7,938 nt of DNA from an uncultured Sutterella sp. (GTDB lineage Bacteria; Pseudomonadota; Gammaproteobacteria; Burkholderiales; Burkholderiaceae_F), in assembly GCA_900546995.1 (NCBI GenBank), contig URFF01000074.1:1-7938 (forward strand), in the 5' to 3' direction. Made by a program: the position numbers and the translations under genes. Positions 6,508 to 7,938 of this stretch are shown in pieces. Under the pieces are notes generated by a model that saw only the letters and a list, made by a program, of their open reading frames with translations, was not told the origin of the DNA and made no database searches. Position 1 is the stretch's first letter. Each line of letters opens with the position of its first letter.

Positions 6508-7392
6508 CTACAGATGTAGTAAGTTTTGACCCTTAACAAGCATTTGACCTTCTTCGATTGATTTTGTCGTGGCTTCAACCAAACAGTAAATTTTATTGGC
6601 GACAGACGATGCCATGACGACATTACCGACTGCGGCCCCCTCGACAGCAACCTCAGTATTGGCCTTAACTTCAATAGTGCCATCCGCAACCATAGATATC
6701 ATCCGTCTGGGCGTTTTACCAATGTGTTGAACCCGGGAAATAACTTCTTGGCCTGGGTAGCATCCCTTATCAAAAACCAGTCCACCAATGAGATCCAAGT
6801 TGATCCATTGAGGGATAAAGGCTTCTTTGGTTGCTTCACAAACCCAAGGAAGCCCTGCGCTGATATCAGAGGCATACCAGTGTGCTGTGCTCATTTCCTG
6901 AGTTCTTAAAACGGATAAAGCCTCAGCGCGGCCAATCGCCATCGCTCTGGGCTGACCGAACGCATCGGCCACTCTGGCAATAATAGGCCAAGTCGCAGTG
7001 TGCGTATCGCATGTCGGAAGATCCATAGCGGGATTGATGAGGCCTAGCACTTTCAAATCCGTTGCCTCTTCCAGTTTGACCCGACTGCGTAGAATAAACA
7101 TGGAAAGGCGCTTCAAAAAGCCGGGGAGCAAATCTCGAGGCAACACCAAATAAAATTGATCCTCTACACGAAAAACTCGCATCAGTGCCAAGATACGGCC
7201 TTGGGGTTGACAATACGCGGCCAAACGATAAGCGTTTCCGAGGTTTTGGATATGGTTGGTGAATTGTCCGTGCAGAAAACTTTCAGCATCCTCGCCTGTC
7301 ACTCGCACGACACTGAAGTCGTCTAAAAGAGCGGAACCTTGAGTGGGCAACGTTTGAGAGGTGACCCAGTAACCGAAATTGTGTTTTTCCAT
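6508..7392 (-). CDS. ygfZ: YgfZ/GcvT-like folate-binding protein (Fe-S enzyme maintenance, tRNA modification)
   Basis: This 294-residue cytoplasmic protein of the COG0354 family is related to the T-protein of glycine cleavage. The signature KGCYPGQE is at 209-216, with the conserved cysteine C211, inside FIPQWINLDLIGGLVFDKGC and followed by VISRVQHIGKTPRR. The N-terminal fold shows VTGEDAESFLHGQFTNHI (31-48) and QPQGRILA (62-69), both typical of the family. YgfZ binds folate and supports activity of certain Fe-S enzymes, including the tRNA methylthiotransferase MiaB in E. coli. The ATG at 7392-7390 lacks a clear Shine-Dalgarno but gives the expected N-terminus. The C-terminus (GQNLLHL) ends only about 18 bp from the intron relic, so the last few residues could have been altered by that rearrangement. 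Divergent ygfZ/mltG is a common betaproteobacterial arrangement. No firm promoter was found in the 68-bp gap. Confidence 0.93.
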   Translation of the reverse strand: MEKHNFGYWVTSQTLPTQGSALLDDFSVVRVTGEDAESFLHGQFTNHIQNLGNAYRLAAYCQPQGRILALMRVFRVEDQFYLVLPRDLLPGFLKRLSMFILRSRVKLEEATDLKVLGLINPAMDLPTCDTHTATWPIIARVADAFGQPRAMAIGRAEALSVLRTQEMSTAHWYASDISAGLPWVCEATKEAFIPQWINLDLIGGLVFDKGCYPGQEVISRVQHIGKTPRRMISMVADGTIEVKANTEVAVEGAAVGNVVMASSVANKIYCLVEATTKSIEEGQMLVKGQNLLHL

Positions 7393-7460
7393 GATTTGAA
7401 GTACAAAAAATTTCAGGTCTTGATATTATGAAGCGTTTCTAAAAATCCTGCTTGTTATTC

Positions 7461-7938
7461 ATGCGTCCATTCGATTTTCAAGACTTTTTAAATCAACTTT
7501 ATGCCTATTTGAAAAAGGCAGGGCAGGGTGTGGGTGCATTCATCGATGAATTTGCATCCAGGGTTGATCGTTTGTGGTCTAATCGATCCAATCAACGCAC
7601 TAAAATTGAAACCCTTTGGAAAAAGAATGTCGCTCGCGCTAAACACGAGTGGCAAACGACGAAAAATCTTTATCGCGCCAAGCACCATCAGGGTGATCGT
7701 GCGCTCACACGTGACGAAGAAGTCGCTATCTTACGACGTGAAGTCAAAAATCAACGTTTTGTCTTTCCTCTTTTAGCGGGTATTGCTCTTTCGTTTATAG
7801 TGATTGCCGGATGGACCTATTACGCCAATCAGCTTCACGTGCATAATCCCGATGGACGGGAAATCATGATTAATGTGGAGCCCGGTACGCCGGCAGGCCG
7901 CATTCCATCCCTTCTTAAGGCTCAAGGTGTTGAGGTTA
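7461..7938 (+). CDS. mltG: Endolytic murein transglycosylase MltG (YceG), N-terminal part
   Basis: The frame is open from an ATG at 7461 to the window edge (159 codons, no stop). It has one transmembrane segment at about 100-121 (FVFPLLAGIALSFIVIAGWTYY). After it comes the start of the periplasmic YceG region, INVEPGTPAGRIPSLLKAQGVEV (137-159), which resembles the LysM-like subdomain opening of MltG. The catalytic glutamate lies beyond the window. By family, MltG cleaves nascent peptidoglycan strands at the inner membrane and helps set glycan length. Unusually, about 99 charged, helix-prone residues precede the membrane segment, whereas many proteobacterial MltGs start close to it. No strong Shine-Dalgarno is visible before 7461. 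A TTG at 7452 is possible, and an in-frame stop at 7440 bounds the frame. Family from position relative to ygfZ plus the YceG signature; the exact start is less sure. Confidence 0.85.
   Translation, partial: MRPFDFQDFLNQLYAYLKKAGQGVGAFIDEFASRVDRLWSNRSNQRTKIETLWKKNVARAKHEWQTTKNLYRAKHHQGDRALTRDEEVAILRREVKNQRFVFPLLAGIALSFIVIAGWTYYANQLHVHNPDGREIMINVEPGTPAGRIPSLLKAQGVEV

Noticed and set aside
6152..6529. Open frame of 125 codons, and a 71-codon one in another frame, over the intron region
   Set aside because: The DNA matches ordered group IIC intron RNA landmarks. The translations have no protein-family resemblance and no ribosome binding site suited to the start.
6490..6530. Possible domain V/VI remnant of the intron, and a 5-bp ACTAC/GTAGT hairpin
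   Set aside because: No AGC-type catalytic stem of domain V was found. The short hairpin lies over the ygfZ stop codon and is readily explained by chance.
7393..7460. Promoter pair for divergent ygfZ and mltG
   Set aside because: AT-rich hexamers such as TATTAT at 7424-7429 exist, but no -35 at proper spacing could be paired with them, so no promoter is reported.
1..7938. CRISPR arrays, tRNA or rRNA genes, toxin-antitoxin or phage-defence modules
   Set aside because: No regularly spaced direct repeats, no tRNA/rRNA signatures and no pairs of small co-oriented genes with such motifs were seen by reading.

Overview
The window reads as a bacterial chromosome segment, most likely from a betaproteobacterium of the order Burkholderiales. 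Three things point that way: the adjacent yciB and ppiC genes, the divergent ygfZ/mltG pair, and the protein sequences themselves. Base composition looks only moderate in G+C (below about 50% by eye), which would suit a host-associated, Sutterellaceae-like lineage rather than Burkholderia or Ralstonia. That placement is inference from gene order and composition, not a database result.

Layout, left to right. (a) 1 to about 180: the right end of an IS200/IS605-family single-strand transposon, with the last 39 codons of its Y1 transposase and a subterminal hairpin. (b) About 184-551 (minus): a LysR-type regulator destroyed twice, by a small frameshifting deletion after its helix-turn-helix and by the insertion sequence cutting off the rest. 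(c) 640-1599 (plus): an exported metallo-beta-lactamase-fold hydrolase, divergent from the dead regulator, with the full set of zinc ligands in the order seen in subclass B3. (d) 1600-1701: two inverted repeats between convergent genes. (e) 3135 to 1702 (minus): yciB (GTG start) then ppiC, a probable two-gene cell-envelope operon. (f) 3339-6104 (plus): a large two-repeat M16 zinc protease. Its GTG start follows a good Shine-Dalgarno and a bulged hairpin. (g) 6122-6151: a strong intrinsic terminator. (h) 6155 to about 6490: the 5' part of a group II intron of the bacterial class C (IIC) type, sitting immediately after the terminator as this class does, but lacking its reverse transcriptase and catalytic domains V and VI. 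(i) 7392 to 6508 (minus): ygfZ. (j) 7461 to the window edge (plus): the 5' part of mltG, with an unusually long cytoplasmic N-terminus.

Functionally, the intact genes are mostly envelope and housekeeping functions: periplasmic folding, inner-membrane organisation, periplasmic or membrane-anchored proteolysis, Fe-S protein maintenance and peptidoglycan cleavage. The accessory signal lies in two degraded mobile elements at the edges of gene blocks (an IS200-like end and a IIC intron relic) and in the loss of the regulator beside the metallo-hydrolase. I found no CRISPR array, no tRNA or rRNA, and no clearly novel multi-gene system. The most useful second looks are the intron relic, the broken regulator/hydrolase pair, the leader hairpin of the M16 protease and the MltG extension.
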